This document shows positions 10,350 through 20,302 of a DNA stretch of 64,000 bases, one piece after another. A program made the translations under genes and the position numbers. The notes beneath the pieces are model-generated. The model was not told the origin of the DNA and ran no database searches. It saw nothing but the letters and a program-made list of their open reading frames with translations. Positions within the stretch are counted from its first letter, which is position 1, and each line of letters begins with the position of its first letter. The DNA is from Acanthosoma haemorrhoidale (Eukaryota > Arthropoda > Insecta > Hemiptera > Acanthosomatidae): assembly GCA_930367205.1 (NCBI GenBank), contig OV884013.1:113665475-113729474 (forward strand), given 5' to 3'.

Positions 10350-10430
10350 GCGTAAATCGGCCAAGATGGAAAAGGCACGTAAATTAGAATGGAATGGCTC
10401 GGGTTCGAGTTCCGGCCATTTTTTTTTAGG
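10350..10430 (+). other. tRNA-like remnant or SINE head
   Basis: GGGTTCGAGTTCCGG at about 10399-10418 matches a Pol III B box and T-arm, and it is followed by a T run such as ends Pol III transcripts. The 5' half does not fold convincingly as a D-arm, so this is at best a decayed tRNA-derived sequence. It directly precedes Jockey copy J2. Confidence 0.25.
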
Positions 10431-10436
10431 TAAACA

Positions 10437-10888
10437 ACAACTTTATTATGACAAAATTACAATCTGCCTGATTGAGCTATAAGTAATTGTGATAAATAAT
10501 ATCGTTTATACCAATTTACAATTATCATTCACTCGCTCATTCATACAGTATTTACAAACAGCCCAGAGGCCCCCCAAGTCCACATGGATGTCACCTCGCT
10601 CGCGTGTGAAGGAGGAAGAGGAGTCTTGGGAAGTCCACCACGCTCCTACATCAGCCGGGTCACTGGATAAGAGCCAGCGGAGGCTGACCAAGAGCGTAAG
10701 AGCCACAGACGGTCAGGACATGCTTAGAGAAACTGACCATTTCCAGGACTTCCAATGTTACGCATTTACAGCAGGTAACGAGGCCACAGCCGCTTTAGTC
10801 TCCGAGGAGGGTTATAGGGATGAGTGGTACAGTGTAATAACTGTGCTAGGGAATTAGGGTGGTTGGAGAGGTTTCTATGGAATTTAGT
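10437..10888 (-). mobile_element. Jockey-type LINE 3' end (copy J2)
   Basis: Minus-strand copy covering the last codons of the RT ORF and the 3' region. On the minus strand it ends in AATAAAGTTGTT near 10437. The familiar 3' segments, such as the reverse of ATTTACAAACAGCCCAGAGG and of GAGTCTTGGGAAGTCC, are present. Similarity to other copies ends near 10888. No TSD was visible. Confidence 0.8.
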
Positions 10889-11048
10889 TCATAATTGAAG
10901 TAAAAATTTACCATGAAAATATTTTTTATCTTTCGCTAATAGTTATTGGAAGCACGGTTTGTATGACAGATACTTAGTCTTCACGACTTTCAGATAGACA
11001 AGGCTAGGAAATGTGTTTAACTTTCAGGTAGAGTTAACGAAACCCACT

Positions 11049-11112
11049 TGGAGAAATGACAAGGTTGCCTGGTCAAGTGGACAGTACTGAGAATGTGTCA
11101 GGTTTGAATCCC
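11049..11112 (+). other. tRNA-derived SINE-like sequence
   Basis: AAGGTTGCCTGGTCAAGTGG resembles a Pol III A box and D-arm, and CAGGTTTGAATCCCGCC resembles a B box and T-arm, with tRNA-like spacing between them. The anticodon stem does not pair well. It could be a decayed tRNA pseudogene or SINE head. Confidence 0.4.
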
Positions 11113-11680
11113 GCCATCTTCTCTCAATCTTGAAATGAGTGGACGGAAACCTGATCAGAGATCCGAGGAATGAATTGCCTGAGCTGTCTTCCCTCATGAG
11201 TCAGTTTATCGCTTGCATGTCGAAGATTACCCAATGGCATCTGTGCCCCTTTAGGGTTTTCCCGTTCTCAGATGGCTTAGATAGATCCTTCTATCGGTTA
11301 TCCTTGTGCATTCCGAGAAGTGATTTCGGCCTTTCAGAACAGATACTATCAACTGTAATAATATGTCTGCTAAAACATTCACAAGTGTTCCCAAACATCA
11401 AACGTGTGTCAAACACCCAGCGATAATTTACGGAAATGTACGCAAAAAGACCTTCGTACATGAGCGCTTCCAGCTATCGCCTGACTAGTTTCTGATGCTA
11501 TAAACTTTTTTTTTTTAATTATTTTGTCATGATAATGTTTTGGCGTGTTAATAGTCCGTCGCGTGTTAATTTCAAACTAGCTAATGCATAAGAGTGTCAA
11601 TGTCACACGGCAATTCCTATCTGACACCGTTAATTTAATTTCGCGTATTGCAGCCTTAATAGCTTTGTCGAAATTAACAG
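11113..11680. other. no recognised feature
   Basis: A 95-codon open frame at 11139-11426 on the plus strand starts within the tail of the SINE-like sequence and resembles no known protein. The remainder is AT-rich with no motifs. Confidence 0.45.
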
Positions 11681-11681
11681 T

Positions 11682-13025
11682 ATTATTATTATTATTATTT
11701 TGTACCGGCATTTGTGCACCGCGGCCTCAGTGAGACCTATTGTGCGCCGTCCATGTCCCTGTCCTATATATGTGACAGGCCCACGGCCCTTGCAAATCTG
11801 AGGATACCGAATGGATCGATCAGTTCACATAGTTTGGGGTCTACAATGCGATCACTACCAAAGTGAAGGTATCGCCTTCTAGCTAGGTTATCACAGTCAC
11901 ATATTATATGACGTGCCGTTTCTCCCTCTTTCTTGCAGAATCTGCAGATTGGTGATCCAACTATGCCCAAATTAAAGAGGTGTTTATTTAACCGACAGTG
12001 ACCTGTATAGAGTCCTGTCACACTTTTGAGTGTCCACCTGTCCATTGATAGAAGTGCTGAGCTTCTTCTCTTACAGGGTCCATCAAGAAACAGTTTCGAG
12101 TGTTCCTGTTTCTTAGTTTCTCTCCAAAAGAGTCTTGCCCTGTCCTCTAAAGCTAATTTTATACGCCTTTTAGCGTAGCTGAGGCTGATACCACATATGG
12201 GTTCAGGTGCAAGAGGTGTCTGTTCTGAGCCCACCCTTGCAAGGCCATCTGCCTTCTCATTGCCTGTGATGCCTGTGTGTCCTGGCACCCAGTCGATTCT
12301 AACCTTATTGGCTAGCGAGAGTGTGTTTAGGTTGTTTTTGCACTCCTCAACCAAATAAGATCTGGTCGTATAGCTTCTCAGGGCGCCAATTGCAGCCTGG
12401 CTATCCGTGAAAATTGTGATCAGTCTGTTTCTTACACCCTCCCCAATTAAGGTTTGGGTACAGACATTGATCGCCATCACTTCGGCCTGAAAGACCGAGG
12501 TGTGTCTACCTAAAGGAATAGAAATCCCAGATTCTGGTTTATCTTTCCTCCATATGCCGGCCCCTGATCCGTTTTCTGTTAGTGAGCCGTCTGTATAGCA
12601 ATTAATCCCATTACACAGTTTATGTGGTTTGGTCTTTGTGTTTACCGCACAGTATAAGACGTCTGTGTGTTTCTTAACTTGTAGGTCAGAGTGCATTGAC
12701 AGCACCTCGTCCTCATCAATTCTTCTGAACAAGTTCCCATGCCCCATGTGAGTCATGACTTTGGATCTTGTTCCTGATTTCGCAAGTCTGTAAGCCACGT
12801 TCAAGGCTTGCGCTTCTACTTCTATGTGCAGTGGATTCAAGTTCAATAAGACTTCCATTGCAGCAGTAGGAGTTGTACTCATGGCACCAGTAATCATGAG
12901 ACATGAGAGCCTCTGTAATTTGCCAAGCAAAGTTTTATTTTTACTAATGCTACCTCTGTGCCACCACACCATAGAGGCATAGAGCACCATTGGTCTCACT
13001 GCTGCGGTATATAGCCAGAATAACA
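11682..13025 (-). mobile_element. R1/I-type LINE with RNase H, 5'-truncated
   Basis: A minus-strand non-LTR retrotransposon from within the RT thumb to its 3' end. The 3' untranslated region is short (about 80 bases) and ends in an (ATT)n run at 11682-11700, i.e. a TAA-type tail, unlike the poly(A) of the Jockey and LINE-C copies. The 5' truncation is near 13025, where the frame still reads FWLYTAAV. The encoded product is described in the entry for 11764-12999. Confidence 0.85.
11764..12999 (-). CDS. LINE ORF2 C-terminus: RT thumb, RNase H, zinc knuckle
   Basis: An uninterrupted 411-codon frame, the longest in the window. Residues about 1-130 are the RT thumb/connection (VRPMVLYASMVWW at the start). 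Residues about 132-256 form an RNase H domain: YTDGS gives Asp137, QAE gives Glu173, FTDS gives Asp199 and EKAD gives Asp251, the full D-E-D-D set. Near the end C352, C355, H364 and C367 or C369 form a CCHC-like knuckle common in R1/I/Loa-type LINEs. RNase H would degrade the RNA of the RNA/DNA hybrid during retrotransposition. The frame is open upstream to about 13025, so the true start is lost by truncation and position 12999 is only a GTG codon. No stops or shifts suggest a fairly young copy, yet it cannot be autonomous without the endonuclease and RT core. Confidence 0.9.
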   Translation of the reverse strand: MRPMVLYASMVWWHRGSISKNKTLLGKLQRLSCLMITGAMSTTPTAAMEVLLNLNPLHIEVEAQALNVAYRLAKSGTRSKVMTHMGHGNLFRRIDEDEVLSMHSDLQVKKHTDVLYCAVNTKTKPHKLCNGINCYTDGSLTENGSGAGIWRKDKPESGISIPLGRHTSVFQAEVMAINVCTQTLIGEGVRNRLITIFTDSQAAIGALRSYTTRSYLVEECKNNLNTLSLANKVRIDWVPGHTGITGNEKADGLARVGSEQTPLAPEPICGISLSYAKRRIKLALEDRARLFWRETKKQEHSKLFLDGPCKRRSSALLSMDRWTLKSVTGLYTGHCRLNKHLFNLGIVGSPICRFCKKEGETARHIICDCDNLARRRYLHFGSDRIVDPKLCELIDPFGILRFARAVGLSHI

Positions 13026-13161
13026 GTAACTAATATGTATATGATGTGTTAGCCCAACTTTTTGCACAAACCATGAAGGGGATGTCCTCTTTATCCGAAA
13101 TTAACAGATAATATGGTTTTATTACACGATTATGCCTACCTTAAACCACCTTAATGTATTA

Positions 13162-14013
13162 GGGGGACCGGAATATAATGTCGTTTTTTTACGTTAAAGT
13201 CAAAAAATAAATTTTTAACAAGCTTCAATCACCCTCGTTATAAGCAACCTTTTGCCATCTAGTGTGCAAATTTTCAATGCCGAATCGATCAAAATCAATT
13301 GGTTTTTGAGCAAAATATTTGGAGATGGCATTTTGGACATCATCCAAAATTTTGAAATTATTTGCCACTTAATAAATAAATGGAAATCCGATATCGGGCG
13401 AGTAAGGTGGCTGAGGCAATACCTCTTACCCCAATTCATTAATTTTTTCCAGGGTTCTTGCGGAAAAAATATGCGCAGTGGGGTTTTGCATTATCGTGTT
13501 ACAGAATAACGCCTTTTCTATTGACAATCGCTGGGCAATTTTCAATTAAAGATTGATTTACCCGAACCAATTTTTTACTGTAAATATCTGCACAGTTTTT
13601 CCAGATATCAGCGATGAACGACCCCGCGAATACTCCACCAAACACACAAAAGCGCCTTTTTGGAGTGTAAACCTGGCTTAGCTGTACTTCGTGCCGATTC
13701 ATGCGGAGAGAGATTTTTGAATTATCACAGAGGACCCATTTTTCATCTCCAGACTCACCCACCATACTCGCCCGATATTGCCCCATCGGATTTCCATGAA
13801 TTCCGATCGCAAAATATTTAAATTCGGATGATGTCCAAAATGCCATCTCCAGATATTTTGCACAAAAACCAATTGATTTTTATCGATTCGGCACTGAAAA
13901 TTTCCATACTAATGGCAAAAGATTGCTGATAACAAGAGTGATTGAAACATGTTAAAAATTTATTTTTTGACTTTAATGTAAAAAAAAAAAAAGACATTAC
14001 TTTCCGGTCCTCC
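13162..14013. mobile_element. mariner inverted composite with two 3' ends outward
   Basis: Both outer edges are the same mariner terminal sequence in opposite orientation: GGGGGACCGGAATATAATGTC at the left and its counterpart GGAGGACCGGAAAGTAATGTC read inward from the right, flanked by TA (13160-13161 and 14014-14015). The left part (13215-13748, minus strand) encodes internal and C-terminal transposase pieces. The right part (about 13749-13945, plus strand) encodes the C-terminal piece again, beginning HPPYSPDIAPSDF. The junction is near 13748. It is neither a simple element nor a simple deletion derivative. Confidence 0.8.
13499..13748 (-). pseudogene. mariner transposase core fragment
   Basis: Minus-strand frame reading ESGDEKWVLCDNSK, with the DEKW box that holds the first catalytic Asp of DD34D mariners, through PKRRFCVFGG to SLIENCPAIVNRKGVIL, which precedes the DNA-x-PH box of the second Asp. 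In the family the transposase cuts and joins element ends at TA. Frames further downstream (to 13215) keep the C-terminal GIENLHTRWQKV region after a frame change. The N-terminal DNA-binding domain is absent. Confidence 0.8.
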
Positions 14014-14015
14014 TA

Positions 14016-14872
14016 TTAGATTCATCACAATCTACATAAAACGAACTGTACCAAAAATTACTAGAACAACTAACAATAAGTAAGTTCGTATTTGAGCTGG
14101 ATCAAGATCACGCAGTAAATATGGAAACTTGAAGTAAAACCTCCGATGTGTGACCTTTGCTAAGGCCACATTTTAAATTCAAATAACAGAAAAAGAATTA
14201 TGCTCTTGAGAGACACACTTCTTCTTCGGTCGTTTTTTACGATTGGTTGTCACGGAAGTACTTGCCTTTATGGTTTTTAGGAATTCCCCTAAAAATCACA
14301 AGCCCTTGTTCACCCGTCTGTTAGTCTGTCGTAGTCTTTGCGAGTGCTGCCTAAGCTAAAGGTACCAATAACACAACAAAAAAACATTGGTATATGATCT
14401 ATAATTTTGAGTATGATAACGAAGTCTTGATCCACGCCTGGACGATAGTTTGCGAGAGTAAGAATACTTACGTCAAGGGTTGCTAAAAATAAAGCAACCT
14501 TATGACAAATAAAGAAGAAGGATCAATTATTTGTAATTAAGAAATAAATATTTTCGGACCATCACTAACTATTGAATGAAATTATAGATGTTGATGGGCA
14601 GGTTAGTCATAGTTAATACGTGTCGAGGTTTTTGTGGACTCTTGGATTAGCAAAAAGTTGATCAAAATTGTCGATAAAACTCTCAATTGTGTGAAGTACC
14701 ACACTTCCGACTACCCCTATAACTAGTGATGAGGCCCCACTATTGCTCGTAAAAAGGACCAATCAGACCTGACAGATTACGCTAATAACGCACGCCTACG
14801 ATGGCTTTGTGTCCTGGCTGGATAATTTTTATATTCTGTCTCTCAGTTAGGCTAACTCGCTAGTCCTTAGTT
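14016..14872. other. no recognised feature
   Basis: About 0.85 kb of AT-rich sequence with no supportable ORF, RNA or shared repeat. Confidence 0.5.
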
Positions 14873-15232
14873 ATATAATGCTAAGAATATTGTAATGCTA
14901 ATATTATATATAATGCTAAAAGTAGGAGGGGCTTGAGCAGAACTGTATACCTGCCTCGTTACATGGAAGTCACTGATATTTTTAAGTAAGCAACCGCATC
15001 CCTCCAAGACTTCCATCCCAATTCCCGGAACTACCCTTCTCTTATACACATATGTCTCAGCTTTAGCCCCAGTCCCCACTTGTTTCCCAGACACTCGTTC
15101 CCCAACATCCACACAGTATGTAGTAACATAACTCTTAATATTTGTATATACCAGTGTTTTTCTTGTACTTCATAATAAAGCTGTTCTTTCTTTTCTTTTG
15201 AAATACTCTCCTCTACATTATTTAACTTTTGA
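14873..15232 (+). repeat. repeat B, copy B4
   Basis: Plus-strand copy with head GCTAAGAATATTGTAATGCTAATATTATATATAATGC (14879 on), which matches the 50-bp minisatellite unit, then AGGAGGGGCTTGAGCAGAAC, GTATACCTGCCTCG, CCCCAGTCCCCACTTGTTTC and a tail with CATAATAAAGCT. It keeps a segment between CCCCAGTCC and the CATCCACACAG block that other copies lack. The internal hairpin has lost one arm. Confidence 0.75.
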
Positions 15233-16315
15233 CGACTTAATCTCAGGTCAAGTTGGGCGAATTGTTTTCCAGGGGTCGTCCAATTTAAACATGTTAACAG
15301 GTCAGCAAAAGTCCGAAGAAAGCCGGTACATAGCAATAAAGGATTTCAAAAGGCTTTTTTTGACAAATATTGTACAAGTTTAAATTCAAAAATAAATATT
15401 TTGATCTTTACTGATTAATGAACAACTGTGAAATTGAATCAACTAATATGAACGATCCAATAAAAGAGGAACGGCAAGACTGCATGAAGGCGAAGGACAT
15501 CCACTGTTACCTCCGCGTAATTGTACACATTTATAATTGGCCTTCTTCTTAAAAGATGCCTGTCTGTTAATTAATAATTATTTTTACAATCGTTTATTAG
15601 TATTCAGGAAAGAATGAAAATATGTAATATACGTATCATTGTGCATCAGCAGTACAATGTAGTAAACAGTGATATCCTCAGCTTAAAAGTTTATCGTCTG
15701 ATTGGGCCAGACTCACATGACAATTGCTACCGGCAAGAATCGACCCTGGTCATAGTCAATAGCAGCACGAAATCGAGGTAATTTGTAACAAAGGCGATGA
15801 ACGATTTGCCACCGAACGACCGTAAACACTGATCGAAATCGGAATATGTTAATTGGTGTTTTTGTTTTTTTTCCAGGTTTTTGTTTGTTCCCTCTCGAAG
15901 CTGCCACCGACAATTTAATCAACAGCACCAGCCAAGCAGAGAAACTTCCCACAGCACAACGCGGTGCGGTAGTTGTAATAGTGGATAACAGTATTAGTAC
16001 GATGAACGACCACTGATAAGGGACAAAAGATAGTCTGCTAACTTCCGGCTAATTTTCTTGTTTCGACGGGGAATAGGTCGAGGGGAAAAAAAAAACAAAA
16101 CAACAAAAAACAAAAAAATGAGCGGGTGCGTGCTGAGGGTTTATCAGCGATCTGAGCGGAAGGCCAAGGATGGCTGCTCTCCAATTAACAACAGCATCGT
16201 TGCACCCTGCGTACTCCAAGGCTTTCTACGCGTCAAAGTCAGCTCATCGCCAGCGAGACACCTCTGTAGCAATAGCAATAATTAACATTTGCACACATCT
16301 CTATTAATGAAAACT
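15233..16315. other. no recognised gene
   Basis: The region includes a moderately GC-richer block (15700-16270) with short open frames on both strands (15713-15952 minus, 16058-16285 plus). Neither shows a recognisable domain; the latter begins with a Lys/Asn-rich stretch caused by an A-rich run. It could contain an unrecognised exon or regulatory DNA, but nothing supports either. Confidence 0.45.
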
Positions 16316-16942
16316 AAAGGGTGTCCCACAATTAACGCAAGATTTGATTTAAATAGAAAACACAGTTTTTAGTATTTTTTTGTTATTTTTTTATTGAATT
16401 ATAAAGTAAATAGGATAGGGTTATTTATGGAATAACACATCGGGCAAATGGCCTCCACGACTTCTCTGGTACATACGCGCTCTTTTGTCGAAATTTTCCA
16501 TGTCCATTTGACATACACCTTTGACTTCTAATAACCCCATAAAAAGAAATCTAAAGGTGTTAAATTACACGATCTAGGGGGCCAATTCTGATCACCGAAA
16601 CGAGAGAGTACACGACCTGGAAATGTCTCGTGCAGTATTTGAATTGTTTCATGGGCTGTATGGCATGTGGCACCATCTTGTTGAAACCACATATTAGCCA
16701 CAGCAATATCATCCAATTTCGGCACAAAGAACTGTGTTTACGACGCCGAATTGATGTTCCTGGATTTTCAACAACACTCTCACACACTGTTCGATATTGA
16801 CAATTTAACGGCTTGTTTTTGGACGACCAGTATGTATAGTGTCTCCAACTGATCCAGTCTCCCTAAATTTTTCAATTAATCTCTTCACAGTTGATGAAGT
16901 CCAAACACTATTGCGACCATATTTTATATGAAAATAACAAAA
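16316..16942 (-). mobile_element. DD41D-type mariner remnant, copy D2
   Basis: Minus-strand copy with the outer end AAGGGTGTCCCACAATTAACG next to TA. It keeps part of the N-terminal helix-turn-helix region (YGRNSVWTSSTVKRLIEKF, then ETGSVGDTIHTGRPKTSR), then after a large deletion NPGTSIRRRKHSSLC, the QQDGATCHT box and LTPLDFFLWGY. Between the second and third catalytic Asp I count 41 residues, the spacing reported for the rosa-type (DD41D) group. The downstream C-terminus is shortened relative to D1 and the 5' terminal repeat is missing. Confidence 0.85.
16528..16725 (-). pseudogene. DD41D transposase catalytic fragment
   Basis: Open frame holding VANMWFQQDGATCHTAH (second catalytic Asp) and PPRSCNLTPLDFFLWGY (third catalytic Asp), 41 residues apart. 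A TAG stop follows at the LKS position found in other copies. The first catalytic Asp region is deleted in this copy, so no active enzyme is possible. Confidence 0.8.
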
Positions 16943-17984
16943 ACAAAAAAATATTGTTGGAGCAAAAGGAAATATTCGACTTCTAATCATTGAATAGGAA
17001 AGACCAATTATGACTGTTGGATATCGTTGTACCATTTGTTAACATTTGACAACATTTATTCTTCTCCGTCTATCTGTTCGCCATTAATTCATACCATCTT
17101 GAAAAAATAAGTTGGAAAGAAAATTACCGATAAACAAAACCATTAAACTCATGCTTTATAAATTAAATGTCACTGATTGAATCCTCTAAACAACAACATT
17201 TCCACATCATGAAATTAATTTTGTTTTATAATTTATATTTTATTTTTTACTGCTTGTTTGTTTTTTTAATGTAAATATAAAGATACACTAATGGGTGTAA
17301 ACCAAAGTAAACCAGCTTTTACTAAAAAAGAACATAATTAAAGAATGGGAATGAAAATTATCAGTTATTTTAAACATAAACAAAATTGTGTTATACATTA
17401 TCAGCCAATATCATAACACTCCTGAGGTAATCCTTAGTGTTTAGTGGGTACCTCAGCCTTCCTCGCACATCACTCCTGGACTGTAATGGTACTGAATTTA
17501 ATTTCAAATTGAGATATTTACAGATAAAAATATTTAAATTTACTTTGAGCCATCAACATGAGCTTGTACTTTTGAATGATTTTCTCATCATAAAATAAGG
17601 TTTATTAAAACAAAAGTCGAATAATACTTATTAGTGCAAGTTTTAAATCGAGCACTTAAACTAAACAGAATAATCATTTATGTGATACTTTTCAAAGCAG
17701 CAGTTGATTTCTAGAAACCATATTTTGTTAAGTAAAATTCCTTTATTTGATTTGAAAATATATTTGGAAGGAGATCCTGGTTATAAATGAAAACAAACTA
17801 GATTAAGTGGAAATAAGACTTATGTGATATGTATTATATAGCTATATTATGTATTATATCTTATATGAACTTTAATGTTAGTAAACTGTAACCTACCTTT
17901 TTTTTTTTTTAGAATGTGTAACTTTTTATTTTCAACATTAGTGTTTTTAGATTTTAAATAGAGGCATAATATATTGAAATTGTA
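16943..17984. other. AT-rich sequence, no gene recognised
   Basis: Beyond the mariner breakpoint the DNA is strongly AT-rich, with runs such as the T stretch near 17898-17910. No ORF of note. Confidence 0.5.
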
Positions 17985-18195
17985 TTCTAAATTATTGAAT
18001 ACTTTTCTTATTAATGCTTTAAAATCAATTGTTCAAAGTAACTAATTACATTTGAAATTTTATCTAATGACCAATTAGTATGTTTATAATTATTTGTCAT
18101 GTGATAATGTTATTTGTAAAGGTTAGTAGTATTACTATTTGATATGGTTTTGTTTTTCTGATCTGAAATCCTGAAGATACCTAAATTTTGGCGAA
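17985..18195 (+). repeat. repeat G, first copy
   Basis: Matches 20303-20480 in direct orientation (shared blocks CTAAATTATTGAA, TAATTACATTTGAAATTT, TAATGACCAATT, AAAGGTTAGTAGTATTACTA, TCTGAAATCCTGAAGA). Its end carries CTGAAGA (18171-18177) followed by GAAAT (18193-18197), a spacing reminiscent of a decayed hammerhead core. Class unknown. Confidence 0.7.
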
Positions 18196-18454
18196 ATGTT
18201 GACAATGAAATAATGATTTGATGAAGATACCCAAAGCTGTGTCTAGAAAAAAAATAAAGTTATCAAGACACCATTAGTAAATGACTAATAATCTGTATTT
18301 AAGCTCAGCGTTTACTAGTTGGGTAAATACAACAAACCAGTGAGGATTTAGCGACCTAACACGTCGAATTGATTCGCAAAATATTACTTCCTAACGAGCT
18401 ATGGGAAAGATAATATTTTGTTAATCAGCTGTAGTATAGTTGGGTTTCTCAACA

Positions 18455-18527
18455 GCCCCTGTGGCCTAATGGATAAGGCATCGGTCTCCTAAACCGGGGA
18501 TTGTGGGTTCGAGTCCCACCAGGGGTA
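18455..18527 (+). tRNA. tRNA-Arg(CCT): tRNA-Arg (anticodon CCT)
   Basis: A complete 73-base cloverleaf. The acceptor stem pairs GCCCCTG with CAGGGGT, followed by discriminator base A. The D-arm lies in GCCTAATGGATAAGGC, the anticodon stem is TCGGT/ACCGG, and the loop CTCCTAA puts CCT at positions 34-36, decoding AGG (Arg). The T-arm is GTGGG TTCGAGT CCCAC. The internal promoter has an A box around TGGCCTAATGG and a B box GGTTCGAGTCC (about 18507-18517). There is no intron, and CCA is not encoded, as usual in eukaryotes. A T run follows three bases downstream as a Pol III terminator. This is the only clearly intact host gene in the window. Confidence 0.97.
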
Positions 18528-18530
18528 AGG

Positions 18531-18539
18531 TTTTTTTTT
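18531..18539 (+). terminator. Pol III terminator T run
   Basis: Nine T residues three bases after the tRNA-Arg discriminator base. The same T run also starts the terminal repeat of the AT-rich element that follows. Confidence 0.85.
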
Positions 18540-18540
18540 A

Positions 18541-18868
18541 TTGTTTTCTTTGATATTTAAATTTAAATAAGTTCGTTTTTAACTATATCTATATCTTTAG
18601 AGCACATACACCACATATATTTTTAACAACATAATTTTGTATACGTGTTATTCAATATATGAGTATCTCCTTCTATTAGTAAATAATCTTCAATTTATTA
18701 AATTAAATTATATTATGTTTTGTTAGTTTGACATGAATATAAAAATGTAAATTTACTAAATAAATAATTTTTAAAATTATAATAAGAAAAATACAAAATT
18801 TCCTCTAAAGATATAGATATAGTTAAAAACGAACTTATTTAAATTTAAACATCAAAGAAAGCCATAAA
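18541..18868 (+). mobile_element. AT-rich MITE-like element with ~60-bp inverted ends
   Basis: The left end 18541-18602 (TTGTTTTCTTTGATATTTAA ... ATATCTTTAGA) and the right end 18804-18862 (TCTAAAGATATAGATATAGT ... ATCAAAGAAA) are inverted copies of each other around about 200 bp of AT-rich interior without coding capacity. This is the form of a non-autonomous DNA transposon or foldback element. It starts in the tRNA terminator. No target duplication can be identified with confidence. Confidence 0.75.
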
Positions 18869-18898
18869 AAGTTTTTTTACAATAGATACTAATAAGGT

Positions 18899-19166
18899 AG
18901 TTTTTTTTATTGTTTTCTTTGATGTTTAAATTTAAACAAGTTCGTTTTTAACTATATCTATATCTTTAGAGAATATTTTGTATTTTTCTTATTATAATTT
19001 TAAATTACTTTGTTTAGTAAATTTACATTTTTATATTCATGTCAAACTAACAAAATATTATATAATGTAATTCAATTTAATAAATTGAAGATTATTTACT
19101 ACTAGAAGGAGAAACTCCATATATTGAATAACACTTAAACAAAATTATATTGTTAAAAATATAATT
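18899..19166 (-). mobile_element. second MITE copy, head-to-head, truncated
   Basis: Starts with the same terminal repeat (18901-18971) and continues as the reverse complement of the interior of the element at 18541-18868, including TTACATTTTTATATTCATGT and TTATTTACTACTAGAAGGAG. It loses similarity near 19166, before its outer terminal repeat. With its neighbour it makes an imperfect palindrome whose arms are about 18604-18868 and 18904-19166, separated by a spacer of about 35 bp. Confidence 0.8.
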
Positions 19167-19780
19167 CTATTTTAATTCTAATCTATCTAAAATTAACTGA
19201 TACCTGATTTACAATAGAGGGTTTTATTATTGCAGCCAATTTGTAAAATAGCGAAAAATAAATAATGCATTTTCGGCCTTGAACAACAAACATTCATCAC
19301 ACGAGGGATGACCTGATAATTATTTTTTGAATAATTATTATGAAAAAGGTCTGCAATTTTGTATTTTGTATAGATTTTTTCTTCTTTTTTTTTGCCAATT
19401 ACGATTACAAGTATTTAAACTGTTTCAATTAAAATATTGCCCATGGAATGATTGATTGCGTACGTTCAGTTAGTTAGCATCATATCGTTTGTGCGCACAA
19501 AAAAACGTTTTACATACACGGCTCCGAATATTGAGTGAACGGTTTCAATCCAATTAAAAATTCGATTTACTCGTTCAATTTTTATTTTTAATCAAATTGG
19601 CTATTCAATTACACTTTATGTGCATAGCTATAATTAAAATCATATACCCCAAGTGTAGAGTAGATATTAGAATCGGTTGGAACTCGATCAATATATTGGC
19701 ATAGGTTACTATAAATATTAGCATACTCCCTGGGGTAAGACATTATTTAAAATTACATAATAAAAACGACAAAATTGGTG
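19167..19780. other. AT-rich, no recognised feature
   Basis: Low-complexity AT-rich DNA. Nothing coding or repeated was recognised. Confidence 0.5.
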
Positions 19781-19867
19781 TTAGATTCACCTGAGGATCT
19801 ATAATTATATATAATTATCTGTAAATTTAAAGGGGCTATGAAGGAAAAAAAAAAAAAAAAAAAAAAA
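19781..19867 (+). mobile_element. LINE-C' 3' end with poly(A) tail
   Basis: Plus-strand fragment TTAGATTCACCTGAGGATCT through AAAGGGGCTATG, followed by 23 A residues (19845-19867). It is the inverse of sequences at the 3' ends of the LINE-C' copies at 30.5 and 41.9 kb, which confirms where those elements terminate. Severely 5' truncated. Confidence 0.85.
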
Positions 19868-20302
19868 GGGGGTAAGACGGGACCCGTCAGCCTCCAGTGT
19901 ATTAACATAATATAGTAATAAAAGTGAATATAACTTTTACTCGTATATACACAAAAATACGTTATTCAAGAACAAGTCCCTTCAAACTGAAGAGAAAATT
20001 TTCAAACATTGCAGAGCGAACCCTTAGGGTCAAATAAAGGTCAAGTCAAATCAAATCAAGGCAGTATTTCAGCCAGGTCAGATAACAAATTCATGACCTG
20101 TGCCCTAAAAACTCATTTTTGACTCTATTAGACTATATGTAGCCCATTTTCGGTTTGAATCACAGTTAAGAGCTTACGTGGTTATGTTGGTTTCAACCCG
20201 ATGTTCGGGAGAATGACAACAGTTGGAAATGTCTGTACTGAATTCTTCATGCGTGGTCTTCCAGTGGACTGTAACTAATAAATTGGTTGAAATTGGTTGC
20301 TA
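19868..20302. other. no recognised feature
   Basis: No ORF or repeat recognised. Confidence 0.5.

Noticed and set aside
10350..10430. Second functional tRNA gene
   Set aside because: Only the T-arm/B box and a T run fit; D-arm, anticodon arm and acceptor stem do not pair.
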